From positions 1 to 33,854 of the forward strand of contig JAIDJW010000161.1 of the NCBI GenBank assembly GCA_029052015.1: 33,854 nt of DNA, in the 5' to 3' direction. Each line of letters begins with the position of its first letter. The first letter of the stretch is position 1. Source of the DNA: Paramuribaculum sp. (GTDB lineage: Bacteria; Bacteroidota; Bacteroidia; Bacteroidales; Muribaculaceae). The notes under the pieces were generated by a model, which did not search any database, was not told where the DNA came from, and saw nothing but the letters and a program-made list of their open reading frames with translations. The position numbers and the translations under genes are program-made. Below are positions 14,680-21,813 of the stretch, piece after piece.

Positions 14680-15018
14680 ATGGAAAAGGTTAACAACACC
14701 CCTAAAGTATTTAACGGCGACCTGACAGAAGCACAGGTCAAGGCGTTCAAGACCCAGCACCGCAAGAGCTTCGCGGTTGAAATCCAGGACGGCAACGAGG
14801 TTCATATCGGCTATTTCAAGCGCCCCACTCTGGAGACTCTGAAAGCTGTAACCAAGGTTGCAAAGAGTGATGAAGTGGAAGCCGGTAAAGTGATGTTCGA
14901 CAACTGCTGGCTGGGAGGCAGTCAGGAACTGCGCACCGATGCGCTACTCTTCATGGCGGTTCAAAAGAAGTTGGGCGAAGTGCTCAACAGCTTCCAGGGT
15001 CTAATAAAAAACTTGTAG
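14680..15018 (+). CDS. tail-assembly chaperone, short form (G analogue)
   Basis: This 112-residue helical protein lies between tube and tape measure, the place of lambda G and Mu gp41. It ends at TAG 15016-15018 just after a slippery heptamer (A AAA AAC, 15006-15012), placed in the correct phase for a -1 shift. The shifted frame would add a 'T' extension, as in lambda gpGT, that helps the tape measure assemble. The motif 'HIGYFKRPTLETLKAV' (about 46-61) and a small helical C-terminus fit the family. The extension is interrupted by the mobile element 100 bases downstream. Confidence 0.75.
   Translation: MEKVNNTPKVFNGDLTEAQVKAFKTQHRKSFAVEIQDGNEVHIGYFKRPTLETLKAVTKVAKSDEVEAGKVMFDNCWLGGSQELRTDALLFMAVQKKLGEVLNSFQGLIKNL
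15006..15012 (+). promoter_or_regulatory. programmed -1 ribosomal frameshift site
   Basis: The heptamer A AAA AAC fits X XXY YYZ with zero-frame codons AAA and AAC of the chaperone gene. Slipping by -1 leads into a frame open through 15134 now, and through the second half at 21469-21591 before the element inserted. The zero-frame stop is 2 codons later (15016). Confidence 0.7.
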
Positions 15019-15134
15019 AGGCGCACACATTGGCGGAGTCTGACGAAGAGGACGGCTTCGCCAAGGGGTGCGCCCTGATCCGCGCTAATCTGCACGTTGA
15101 TATTGATAAAATAAGGGAACAATATACATGTTGA
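15012..15134 (+). pseudogene. chaperone T extension, left half, truncated by the mobile element
   Basis: After a -1 shift the frame reads LVEAHTLAESDEEDGFAKGC and continues to ...HVDIDKI. At 15115 it enters the element and gains only REQYTC before a TGA at 15132-15134. Joined to 21469-21588 across one copy of the target duplication it would give about 74 extension residues, so the ancestral long form was about 185 residues. Confidence 0.7.
15107..15114. repeat. 8-bp target site duplication, left copy
   Basis: taaaataa abuts the left terminal repeat and is repeated exactly at 21462-21469 after the right terminal repeat. Eight bases is the usual duplication length for the IS1595 family. Confidence 0.9.
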
Positions 15135-15139
15135 CCTAG
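15115..15139 (+). repeat. left terminal inverted repeat of the element
   Basis: The 25 bases match the reverse complement of 21437-21461 without mismatch. They begin GGG, as IS1595-family ends often do. Just inside (15191-15220) the motif attgctaaag/attgctagag occurs as a direct repeat and may be a subterminal transposase site. Confidence 0.93.
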
Positions 15140-15244
15140 CTATAATTTACTAATAAATATCAGAATATCCAAGAGAGGGTTGATATCTAAAGCTAGAAAT
15201 TGCTAAAGATTGCTAGAGGATTCCAGAGCTATTGATCTTTCTAG

Positions 15245-15252
15245 TATATTTG
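15245..15252 (+). promoter_or_regulatory. promoter element of the transposase gene
   Basis: TATATTTG matches TAnnTTTG and lies 14 bases before the ATG at 15267, giving a very short leader. No clear -33 box is visible. Confidence 0.45.
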
Positions 15253-15266
15253 TCACAAATCAATAA

Positions 15267-16217
15267 ATGACAGATATTATGATGCAAAATATAGGTTTAG
15301 ATAAGTTCAATTCTCTTTTTTCCTTGGTTACATATTTCAAGGATGATGAAACTTGCAAAGAGTTTCTTATAAAACAGCGTTGGTCTGACGGTGACGTTAT
15401 CTGTCCTTATTGTGGCAAACACCACTGCAAAAGACGTTCAGACGGTCGTTTCCGTTGCTCTCAGTGCCTTCGTAATTTTTCTGTTTTGGTAGGTACTATC
15501 TTTGAAAATACCAAGATTTCACTTGTTAAATGGTTTATTGCCATGTATCATATCTCTTCACACAAGAAAGGTATATCAAGTCATCAGTTAGCAAGAGATT
15601 TATCCATTACTCAAAAATCAGCATGGTATATACTACATAAAGTACGTACACTTTTCGGTCAGGAATCAACCACTGAATTAACTGACAACGTAGAATGCGA
15701 TGAGGCTTATATCGGTGGTCAGGAGAAGTACAAACATGCTTCAAAGAAAACCAAGGGTACACAAGGTCGTTCTCTTAAAACAAAGACTCCTGTTTTTGGT
15801 ATGGCAGAACGTAAAGGTAAGGTTGTCGCAAAGAAAACATCGAATAATAAAGGCAGAACCTTATGTAGCTTAATCAATCAGTTTGTGAAAGCTGGTTCAC
15901 GTATATTCACTGATGAATATATTGGCTACAATACACTCGTAAAGTCAGAATATACCCATTCGGTTGTAAATCATGGTGCAAAGCAGTTTGTTGATGGAGA
16001 TGCACACACCAATACGATTGAAGGCTTTTGGAGTCAGCTTAAACGTTCAATCTTTGGCATCTATCATTTCGTATCTGCCAAGTATCTTCAAAGATATGTG
16101 GATGAAGCTGTATTCAGATACAATACTTGCAAGTTGGATGAGTCTGACAGATTTAAGAAGATGTTTCTTAAATCAATTGGAATTGTTAGATATGATGATG
16201 TGAAAAATGTGGCTTAA
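15267..16217 (+). CDS. IS1595/ISXO2-type DDE transposase
   Basis: This 316-residue protein has an N-terminal zinc ribbon with Cys47, Cys50, Cys64 and Cys67 (CPYCG ... CSQC), then a helix-turn-helix region (about 100-125), then a DDE/N-type catalytic domain: Asp145 in 'ECDEAYIGG', Asp216 in 'FTDEYIGY', and 'HTNTIEGFWSQLKR' (247-260) with Glu252. This is the signature of the ISXO2-like IS1595 family. Length is normal and all catalytic residues are present, so it is probably active. It reads away from the left terminal repeat and against the passenger genes. Confidence 0.95.
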   Translation: MTDIMMQNIGLDKFNSLFSLVTYFKDDETCKEFLIKQRWSDGDVICPYCGKHHCKRRSDGRFRCSQCLRNFSVLVGTIFENTKISLVKWFIAMYHISSHKKGISSHQLARDLSITQKSAWYILHKVRTLFGQESTTELTDNVECDEAYIGGQEKYKHASKKTKGTQGRSLKTKTPVFGMAERKGKVVAKKTSNNKGRTLCSLINQFVKAGSRIFTDEYIGYNTLVKSEYTHSVVNHGAKQFVDGDAHTNTIEGFWSQLKRSIFGIYHFVSAKYLQRYVDEAVFRYNTCKLDESDRFKKMFLKSIGIVRYDDVKNVA

Positions 16218-16259
16218 TTGCTTGAGAATTTCCCTTGGGAGGAGTATATTTATAATAAA

Positions 16260-16281
16260 AGGCACAGTTTACACTGTGCCT
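16260..16281 (+). terminator. terminator after the transposase gene
   Basis: A 9-bp stem (AGGCACAGT with ACTGTGCCT) with a 4-base loop lies 42 bases after the transposase stop, followed by a T-rich stretch (gtacatctttt). It would separate transposase transcription from the converging passenger genes. Confidence 0.6.
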
Positions 16282-16320
16282 GTACATCTTTTAGAGATTT
16301 GTGCTAGCCTCTCTATAAAA

Positions 16321-16452
16321 CTATGAAATAAGACTTCTCCGAAGTCGCCTGCAAAAAGAGTTTACGTAAAACTTAAGACCCTTACAAGATGTGCGATAAT
16401 GGTCAATCACGCTCACAGGCTTGTCTTTCGATTTACACTTACAGCGTGCCAT
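16321..16452 (-). CDS. possible 43-residue Cys/Lys-rich peptide in the transposon cargo
   Basis: The frame encodes MARCKCKSKDKPVSVIDHYR and continues to ...FCRRLRRSLIS. Cysteines at 4, 6, 23 and 34 could bind metal. It lies on the same strand as the other cargo genes. The first 30 residues look protein-like, and the Arg-rich end may be the out-of-frame remainder of a longer gene. I do not know a family, and it may be a remnant. Confidence 0.35.
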   Translation of the reverse strand: MARCKCKSKDKPVSVIDHYRTSCKGLKFYVNSFCRRLRRSLIS

Positions 16453-16553
16453 AGTTTAAACTTATTTTTTGGTGAAGTCGCATTGCTGAAAATACTATTC
16501 ACTTATTTTAGTTGAGACACCTGTGCATGTATTGCAAGGCAAAGTAACAAAAA

Positions 16554-16583
16554 AGCATCAATAGTTCCAAGACTATTGATGCT
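16554..16583 (-). terminator. terminator of the passenger operon
   Basis: A perfect 12-bp stem (AGCATCAATAGT with ACTATTGATGCT) with a 6-base loop lies just after the stop of the proline-rich peptide (minus-strand sense). A T run follows on the minus strand (ttttttgtt). Confidence 0.7.
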
Positions 16584-16602
16584 TAATTTTGTTAAAAGTG
16601 GA

Positions 16603-16728
16603 TTAGTCTAATAAGGGGATTTTAGTGCCAGGCTCAGGTTTAGGCTGTGGTTTTGGAGGTAACGGCTGTGGCTTGGGTGTAGGTTTAGGGAAGATGATAT
16701 CTTCATTTACCTTCTTCTTATCACTCAT
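16603..16728 (-). CDS. 41-residue proline-rich small protein in the transposon cargo
   Basis: The frame reads MSDKKKVNEDIIFPKPTPKP, then a PKPQP/PKPEP-type repeat, then GTKIPLLD. The Pro-Lys/Pro-Gln repeat should form an extended polyproline rod. It lies 95 bases after the membrane protein gene and just before the strong terminator at 16554-16583, on the passenger strand, which supports it being a real last gene of that operon. Function unknown. Confidence 0.55.
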   Translation of the reverse strand: MSDKKKVNEDIIFPKPTPKPQPLPPKPQPKPEPGTKIPLLD

Positions 16729-16823
16729 GATTGTTTGGTGATTAGTGTCTCTAACTCAAAAGACAGTGAAACTTATAGTACAAGATAAGAGTTAATCTGA
16801 ATAGCTTCAGTTATCTTGAAATA

Positions 16824-17243
16824 TTATTTTAGATTATCGTTGTATTTATCGTATTGATCACGATATTCAGGTGAATTTCTGTATTTTTCAAGACGATATT
16901 CGTTGTACCATTGTTCTTCTCGTTCTCTTCTCTTATTATCACATAATATTTGCAAGAAGACTTCAAGCACTGTAAAAATGATACACAATATCCAAAGAAA
17001 CTTCTTTTTCCTGTAAAAGAATAAGCCAAATCCAATCCACATTATAGGAATGGTAATAAATACCATAGGATTAGCAAATTCGTAGTTTGGGACAATGGAA
17101 CCCATTACAACATATATGAATGGGATAAGACAAGCTGCACCTGCAATTTTCATCCAACGTTTTGAGTTGGAGTAATGACAACATAAGGCAATCCACACTA
17201 TGTTCACACATAGATAAAGAATAAACCAAAAGAAGGCGTTCAT
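16824..17243 (-). CDS. multi-pass membrane protein in the transposon cargo
   Basis: This 139-residue protein has about four hydrophobic helices (residues about 2-22, 31-49, 58-76 and 82-101), followed by a highly charged cytoplasmic tail rich in Tyr, Arg, Asp and Asn (about 103-139). It is A+T-rich. I do not recognise a family. In phages and mobile elements proteins of this shape include holins and superinfection-exclusion factors, but nothing in the sequence decides this. It is preceded by a 345-base stretch with a promoter-like motif and a long hairpin. Confidence 0.6.
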   Translation of the reverse strand: MNAFFWFILYLCVNIVWIALCCHYSNSKRWMKIAGAACLIPFIYVVMGSIVPNYEFANPMVFITIPIMWIGFGLFFYRKKKFLWILCIIFTVLEVFLQILCDNKRREREEQWYNEYRLEKYRNSPEYRDQYDKYNDNLK

Positions 17244-17304
17244 AGATTAATACATGGCAAACGTTGACCCTACGAATGCATTTAAGCAGTTTATAACAAT
17301 AGGC

Positions 17305-17557
17305 ACAAAAAGAAAGTGTGAGCCAAGATCGCTGTTATCTGACTGGTTGGCTCTGGACTGCCATGAATATAGATAACAATAGTGGCTCACACTCTTGGCG
17401 TTTATATGTGTAAGTACATACGTAGCTACCAAGAGGGAGCATCTTACTGCCATTCCATATTCAGTTGAATTGTCCAGATTCTACCAGTCGGAATGAAGCA
17501 AAACGCTTCCTTAATATGTCTGCAAGACGGTTTCTCTCATCTTGCACCGCAAAGTTA
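17305..17557 (-). ncRNA. candidate structured RNA or long leader in the transposon cargo
   Basis: Between the tape-measure-like gene and the membrane protein gene, the minus strand has a promoter-like TAACTTTG (17550-17557). About 160 bases later comes a long stem: agtgtgagcca at 17315-17325 pairs with 17383-17393, and tgttatct at 17333-17340 pairs with agataaca at 17371-17378. A T-rich run follows (ttctttttg on the minus strand). This looks like a small RNA of roughly 240 bases with its own terminator, or a long regulated leader of the membrane protein gene. No convincing protein is encoded in it. Confidence 0.35.
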
Positions 17558-17588
17558 ATAAAATATCTTGAATGTTATGATATTAGAC

Positions 17589-20500
17589 TTAAACAAAATT
17601 CACAGAAGCTCTTGTATGGAACATCTTGCTTTGTCTTCCACCATGTACGTTATCATCAATTTGAGTAAGTATAAGATCTGTAATTCGTCTTATGAACATT
17701 GGGTCTGTTTCAATAAGTTTTGAAATATCTATGCTTTTGCCATCAGTATTCAATCTAAGGTCTCCATGAATATTTATATCTATGGATTGCTTTTCATTTT
17801 GGGAAGAGATTGTTGAATTAGTCTGTTTAATGGTATTTACAATCTCTCTCGTTGGCATCTCATAGTTCATTGCCTTGGGTAGTATCTCAGACACTTCATT
17901 TATTTTAGCAAATACACCATTGAATAAAGTATCAAATGGACCACCAGTCTTTGCAAATATAGCAGAGTCCTGTGGGTCTGTCTTGGCTAATTTGACTGAA
18001 CCATCATGAATTGGTGTAACAGATGATGCTGCAACTGTCATTGACTGACCATTTGCAGACATTGTTCCATCTTTAGTATATATAGGTGTGGTATCGAACC
18101 CGTCAGAATTAAATCTTTTATCCCATTTATCTTTTGTTATTCTTGCTTTTGCTACAGCACTTTCATCAGACATAAAAAAACCACGAAACCAATCTCTTAC
18201 TTGTGCTGCAACATTACGTTTTTCAGCTTTAGCCCTATGAAACATCAACATAGCACTACTAATTTCCTTGTCATTATCGTAGTTCTCAATATCATTTCTT
18301 GTTCTAACTTGATTTCTTCCTTCTTGACTACTCCTTTCTAAAGCATCTTTATCTGCCGTTTCTCTCCATTCATGAGGAAGGATTTCGTAAATAGCCTCAA
18401 GTTTACTTGCAATTGTTGGTAAAGACTTAAATGATTCTTTTTGTTCTTTCAATGCTTCAGCACGATTCATAACAATAGCTTTTACTATCTCACTTTCATT
18501 ATTAGTATATGCTTCAAGCATTGTCTGCACACTTTTTTCTGCTGTATCTGCAAAATTCACAAATGTATCAGCGCCCAAGATAGCTGCAATAGTTTTAGTT
18601 GCACTTTCAATCTTTTCAACAGATGACAGGGTACTTTGAGCATAACGACTCATATTTTCATCTGAGTTATCTGAAAGTATATTTTGAAGGTCAGCAGAAG
18701 TTATGGTACTAATGTCTTTAGTGGAATTATCCAACATATTAACCATCCATTTTCCTGTTACTGCATCTCTATGTGCCTTATTCGCCACAGCATCCATCTG
18801 CTCACTTGAAAGGTTTGAATTATGAACTTGTCTACGTATAACAGCCTTCTTGTTGTCTTCACGTATCATGTCCTTGGCATCTTCAACTGACATTCCAAGT
18901 GCTGAGGCTGCATTACGTATTAATAATGTATCAGTTCCATTAAAGGTGGTTTCTCCTGTTGTCTTATCATAAGTGCCTAAACCTTTGAACATACCTTTTG
19001 TTCTCTTGGCGTATGCATCTGGATCATTTAGGGACTCCCACATCATGGCAAGAGGATCGGAACCCATTGCAAAATGACCTCCAAGTACTTGAAGTTTTGC
19101 GCTTGTTTCAACTGTACCTTCAAGACCACCACTTTGAATTTTCTCTAACATTCCACCAAGTGAACTAAGGTTGAATCTCACATTCTCAGCCCATTTTGCA
19201 AGCTCAATGAAACCTTTTGAACCATTCTTGAAATCATACTTGTTGGCAAGTTTAAGATTACTGAGAACGTTCTTGGTTAACTTCTGCTGAGATAACCCCA
19301 TCTTATTTGCATAATTGTACATATCATACATTATGTCAGCAGATGATGAAACAGACTGATTAAATACATTCATTTGTGCTGAAAATTGAGTAAATGTATC
19401 ATCACCAACAAGTCTACCTACAGCAAGTGATTTTTCCATATCAGAGTTACTGAAATTGACATTTCTGCCACTTTGTTGGATAAAATCAGTTTGAAGTTTT
19501 ACTACATCTTCAATGGTCTTGTTATAGTGTGCAAAGGTCTCTGCCTGTGTAAGCATTCTCTTTTCATATACCATAGTCTGTTGAACTGTCAACCCATTCT
19601 GAGCCTGATATTGATGAATGGCTTTATCTTGCTTACGAAGGTAGTCATCTGTTAATTTAGTAAATTCATTGGCTTGTTGTATAAACTTCTGTGCATTGGC
19701 TAATCTTGTTTCAGCATATTTCTGTTCAATCTCTAAGGCAGCTTCCTGATATTTATTGACTTCACCCCAAATTGGTATCCAATTAGTCCATGTGTTAGCC
19801 ATTTTTAGATTTGCAAGTGTTGTGGCATTCTGAGACTGTAATAATGTCATTTGGCTATCTAATGCCAAATCCTGAGATGTATATGCACCAGATAGAGAAT
19901 CTTGCCAAGAAGCAACATTAGCCTTTAACTGATTTAATGAAACCTGAGCTACAGCATTCAGCTCTCTTAATGTGTTTTCTGCATTAAGTTTCATATATTC
20001 AGTAGACTTACCAATGCCAAACTCAACAGCTTTAATAAGACCTTCAGCTATCATCATATAAGGATTGCCTTTCAAACCTTTAAGTCCATTAGCCATATTA
20101 GCGAATTTTCCGCCACTTGAAATAGCACTGATAGCCTTATTCTTGTTATTCAAAGCAGTAATATCACCCATAGCAATCCTACGACCAAACAGTTTGTCAA
20201 AACGCCTGTTTGCATTATCTCTTTTGGTTTCAGCCTCATCACGTTTACGAGCATTGACATCACGTTTGGATTGCTTGTCAAGAAGCTCACGCTGTTTCTT
20301 GTCAATCTCACTTTGAATTCTGTTTCTGTTTTGCTGAGTAGTGGCATTATTCAAATGACCTTGCAGATTACTGATTGAGTTGGTAAGCTTCTGAATCTCT
20401 TTATCACAATCTTCTACAATGTCTTTATGCTCTTCATAGGCTTTATCCATATCATCAAAGGTATCAATCAAGTCCTCTGCTTTATCAGCCATCTCTTTTG

Positions 20501-20615
20501 ACACACCAATCTCTCTGCGAAATACCTCTTTCGCTTTATCCATCTTACCACTCTTATTGTCAAGTGCATTTAAAGCACCTTCCAAGTTTGAAAACAATCC
20601 ACCAATATTTGCCAT
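17589..20615 (-). CDS. tape-measure-like protein of a foreign large myovirus, carried by the transposon
   Basis: This 1008-residue protein has a highly charged coiled-coil N-terminal part (about 1-150), a Gly/Ala hydrophobic patch (about 165-200), a long helical middle with Gln/Asn/Ala heptads (about 210-400), a segment with 'GLEGTVETSAKLQVLGGHF' (about 505-523) and a C-terminal part with a beta-rich 'DINIHGDLRLN' (about 945-955). Size, helical composition and the adjacent T4-gp26-like gene fit a tape measure of a large Bacteroidales phage. It shows no resemblance by eye to the prophage's own tape measure at 21814. It starts 3 bases after the previous gene. The call is from architecture, not from a search. 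Confidence 0.6.
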   Translation of the reverse strand: MANIGGLFSNLEGALNALDNKSGKMDKAKEVFRREIGVSKEMADKAEDLIDTFDDMDKAYEEHKDIVEDCDKEIQKLTNSISNLQGHLNNATTQQNRNRIQSEIDKKQRELLDKQSKRDVNARKRDEAETKRDNANRRFDKLFGRRIAMGDITALNNKNKAISAISSGGKFANMANGLKGLKGNPYMMIAEGLIKAVEFGIGKSTEYMKLNAENTLRELNAVAQVSLNQLKANVASWQDSLSGAYTSQDLALDSQMTLLQSQNATTLANLKMANTWTNWIPIWGEVNKYQEAALEIEQKYAETRLANAQKFIQQANEFTKLTDDYLRKQDKAIHQYQAQNGLTVQQTMVYEKRMLTQAETFAHYNKTIEDVVKLQTDFIQQSGRNVNFSNSDMEKSLAVGRLVGDDTFTQFSAQMNVFNQSVSSSADIMYDMYNYANKMGLSQQKLTKNVLSNLKLANKYDFKNGSKGFIELAKWAENVRFNLSSLGGMLEKIQSGGLEGTVETSAKLQVLGGHFAMGSDPLAMMWESLNDPDAYAKRTKGMFKGLGTYDKTTGETTFNGTDTLLIRNAASALGMSVEDAKDMIREDNKKAVIRRQVHNSNLSSEQMDAVANKAHRDAVTGKWMVNMLDNSTKDISTITSADLQNILSDNSDENMSRYAQSTLSSVEKIESATKTIAAILGADTFVNFADTAEKSVQTMLEAYTNNESEIVKAIVMNRAEALKEQKESFKSLPTIASKLEAIYEILPHEWRETADKDALERSSQEGRNQVRTRNDIENYDNDKEISSAMLMFHRAKAEKRNVAAQVRDWFRGFFMSDESAVAKARITKDKWDKRFNSDGFDTTPIYTKDGTMSANGQSMTVAASSVTPIHDGSVKLAKTDPQDSAIFAKTGGPFDTLFNGVFAKINEVSEILPKAMNYEMPTREIVNTIKQTNSTISSQNEKQSIDINIHGDLRLNTDGKSIDISKLIETDPMFIRRITDLILTQIDDNVHGGRQSKMFHTRASVNFV

Positions 20616-20618
20616 ATA

Positions 20619-21305
20619 TTACTCAAAACTATTTATCTTATTTAATTCAGTGAACAAAGAATCATCAATGGCAATATCAATACCATTAAAGTCAATATCA
20701 GGATTGGTAGTGATTATGTATTTCAAGAAGTTTTCTGTTTGCATCTCACTAAGATTATGTATATATTCTTTAATCTCTGATTTTGATTCACTGCCATTGT
20801 AAGAGACAATACACTCAAGCATAATGGCTGTTTCCATTTCATCTGTATTATCCTTTAACTTTTCAATAATTCCTTGTTCATCAGAATGTGTCAGGAGACG
20901 ATATTTTATAACATCGCCATTATCTAATAAATAGCTGAAATAGCCATTTTCATCACCTTTAAGATTGAAATCCTTATATTTAAGTGTTGAAAGGTCTATT
21001 TCCTGATTAGTAGTAGGATTTACTATTGTATCACTATAACCTGTACGTCTGAGCCATACTAATATGGCATTTCTATCTCCAACACAAAGAGTGTCAGGAT
21101 TAAAGTCTTTATCAAGAATTTTAAGCCTTAAAAGTTCATCACAAACAGTCTGTGATAAGATATATTTAGATGAAACCATGATATTTTCATCAATGGCTCT
21201 AAGATAGCCAACAGGCACTCTTGACTTTTTATGTGGATAACATTCACCTTTGCTTGGCAATTCTACCCATTCATAATCTACATTTTCAATAAGGTTTTCT
21301 AACAT
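20619..21305 (-). CDS. T4 gp26-like baseplate / tail assembly protein of a foreign myovirus, carried by the transposon
   Basis: This 228-residue acidic protein has a start 'YEWVELPSKGECYPHKKSRV' (11-30) that fits the T4_baseplate family, in which 'ELPSKG-x-x-YP' opens the protein. It continues with 'YLRAIDENIM' and 'DTLCVGDRNAILVWLRRTGY', also usual for that family. Members help assemble the baseplate or tail of T4-like and other large phages and lie just before the tape measure, as here (3-base gap). It is the first gene of the passenger operon and begins 132 bases inside the right terminal repeat. Confidence 0.7.
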   Translation of the reverse strand: MLENLIENVDYEWVELPSKGECYPHKKSRVPVGYLRAIDENIMVSSKYILSQTVCDELLRLKILDKDFNPDTLCVGDRNAILVWLRRTGYSDTIVNPTTNQEIDLSTLKYKDFNLKGDENGYFSYLLDNGDVIKYRLLTHSDEQGIIEKLKDNTDEMETAIMLECIVSYNGSESKSEIKEYIHNLSEMQTENFLKYIITTNPDIDFNGIDIAIDDSLFTELNKINSFE

Positions 21306-21362
21306 TTATAGAAACAAGTCTTTTCTATAAATATAGGTGGATAGAAGAGTGTTATCAAATAA

Positions 21363-21394
21363 AAATGCCACCAAACTATAAAATGGCGGCATTT
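21363..21394 (-). terminator. hairpin just inside the right end of the element
   Basis: AAATGCC-A-CC pairs with GG-C-GGCATTT around a 12-base loop. On the minus strand a T run follows, so it would stop transcription entering from the right, upstream of the passenger operon. The A-C mismatch makes it moderately strong. Confidence 0.4.
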
Positions 21395-21436
21395 GAAAAA
21401 AGTTAAAAATTGTCTTATCTTTATGACAGAATTATA

Positions 21437-21461
21437 CTAGGTCAACATGTATATTGTTCCC
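21437..21461 (-). repeat. right terminal inverted repeat of the element
   Basis: Exact inverted copy of 15115-15139, ending in CCC against the right target duplication. Confidence 0.93.
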
Positions 21462-21469
21462 TAAAATAA
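21462..21469. repeat. 8-bp target site duplication, right copy
   Basis: taaaataa, identical to 15107-15114. Confidence 0.9.
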
Positions 21470-21591
21470 AGACGGAGGAGGAATGGGCACAACTCTATTG
21501 CGAGGCTGTATGGCTGGAGCGGTGGAGAAACCGAAACCGGGCGGAGCTTATCGCTACACTATTCTCCGGAACCGGAGCGGCAAGCCGATGA
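21469..21591 (+). pseudogene. chaperone T extension, right half, cut off by the mobile element
   Basis: The frame reads KTEEEWAQLYCEAVWLERWR and continues to ...SGTGAASR, then TGA at 21589-21591. It has no start codon of its own. It is in frame with 15012-15113 when the element and one duplication are removed. The Trp/Glu/Arg-rich helical content fits the C-terminal half of a tail chaperone long form. Confidence 0.7.
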
Positions 21592-21606
21592 CGGCAAGGG
21601 TCAGAG

Positions 21607-21765
21607 TTAGAGCCAAGGAAGCCCGGGTGTATTTCCTTTGTTATTCCCTTTCCCAGTTATAACTGCCCAGGAGATTATAATAAACCATATAACGCCAGCG
21701 ACCAGCATACCCCAGGCAATAACATTGGCTACAATTACAAAAATAATATGTAAAAATGTGCTCAT
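21607..21765 (-). CDS. possible 52-residue single-pass membrane peptide
   Basis: The frame starts MSTFLHIIFVIVANVIAWGM, continues with a second hydrophobic stretch and ends ...KGNNKGNTPGLPWL. Nearly all of residues 4-37 are hydrophobic, so it would make one long or two short membrane helices. It is antisense to the late operon between the broken chaperone and the tape measure. If real it could be expressed in the lysogen, like the gene at 1188, but a chance frame is possible. Confidence 0.35.
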   Translation of the reverse strand: MSTFLHIIFVIVANVIAWGMLVAGVIWFIIISWAVITGKGNNKGNTPGLPWL

Positions 21766-21813
21766 AACTGTTACTCGTTTTAATCTGCAACAAATATAAC
21801 AAAAGAATCAGAC

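Larger units (their letters stand above)
15115..21461 (+). mobile_element. IS1595-family transposon with passenger genes (6,347 bp)
   Basis: The terminal inverted repeats are 25 bp and perfect: 15115-15139, starting gggaacaatatacatg, and 21437-21461, ending catgtatattgttccc. With a one-base gap they extend a further 7 bp. The element is flanked by exact 8-bp duplications. It carries one transposase (15267-16217) near the left end and about 5 kb of cargo on the opposite strand. A simple IS1595-type IS is about 1 kb. Base composition is visibly more A+T-rich than the prophage. It splits the frameshift extension of the tail chaperone. Confidence 0.93.

Noticed and set aside
17247-17453. 68-residue minus-strand frame in the gap before the membrane protein gene
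   Set aside because: It spans the long hairpin, and its composition does not look like a protein. It is better explained as structured RNA.
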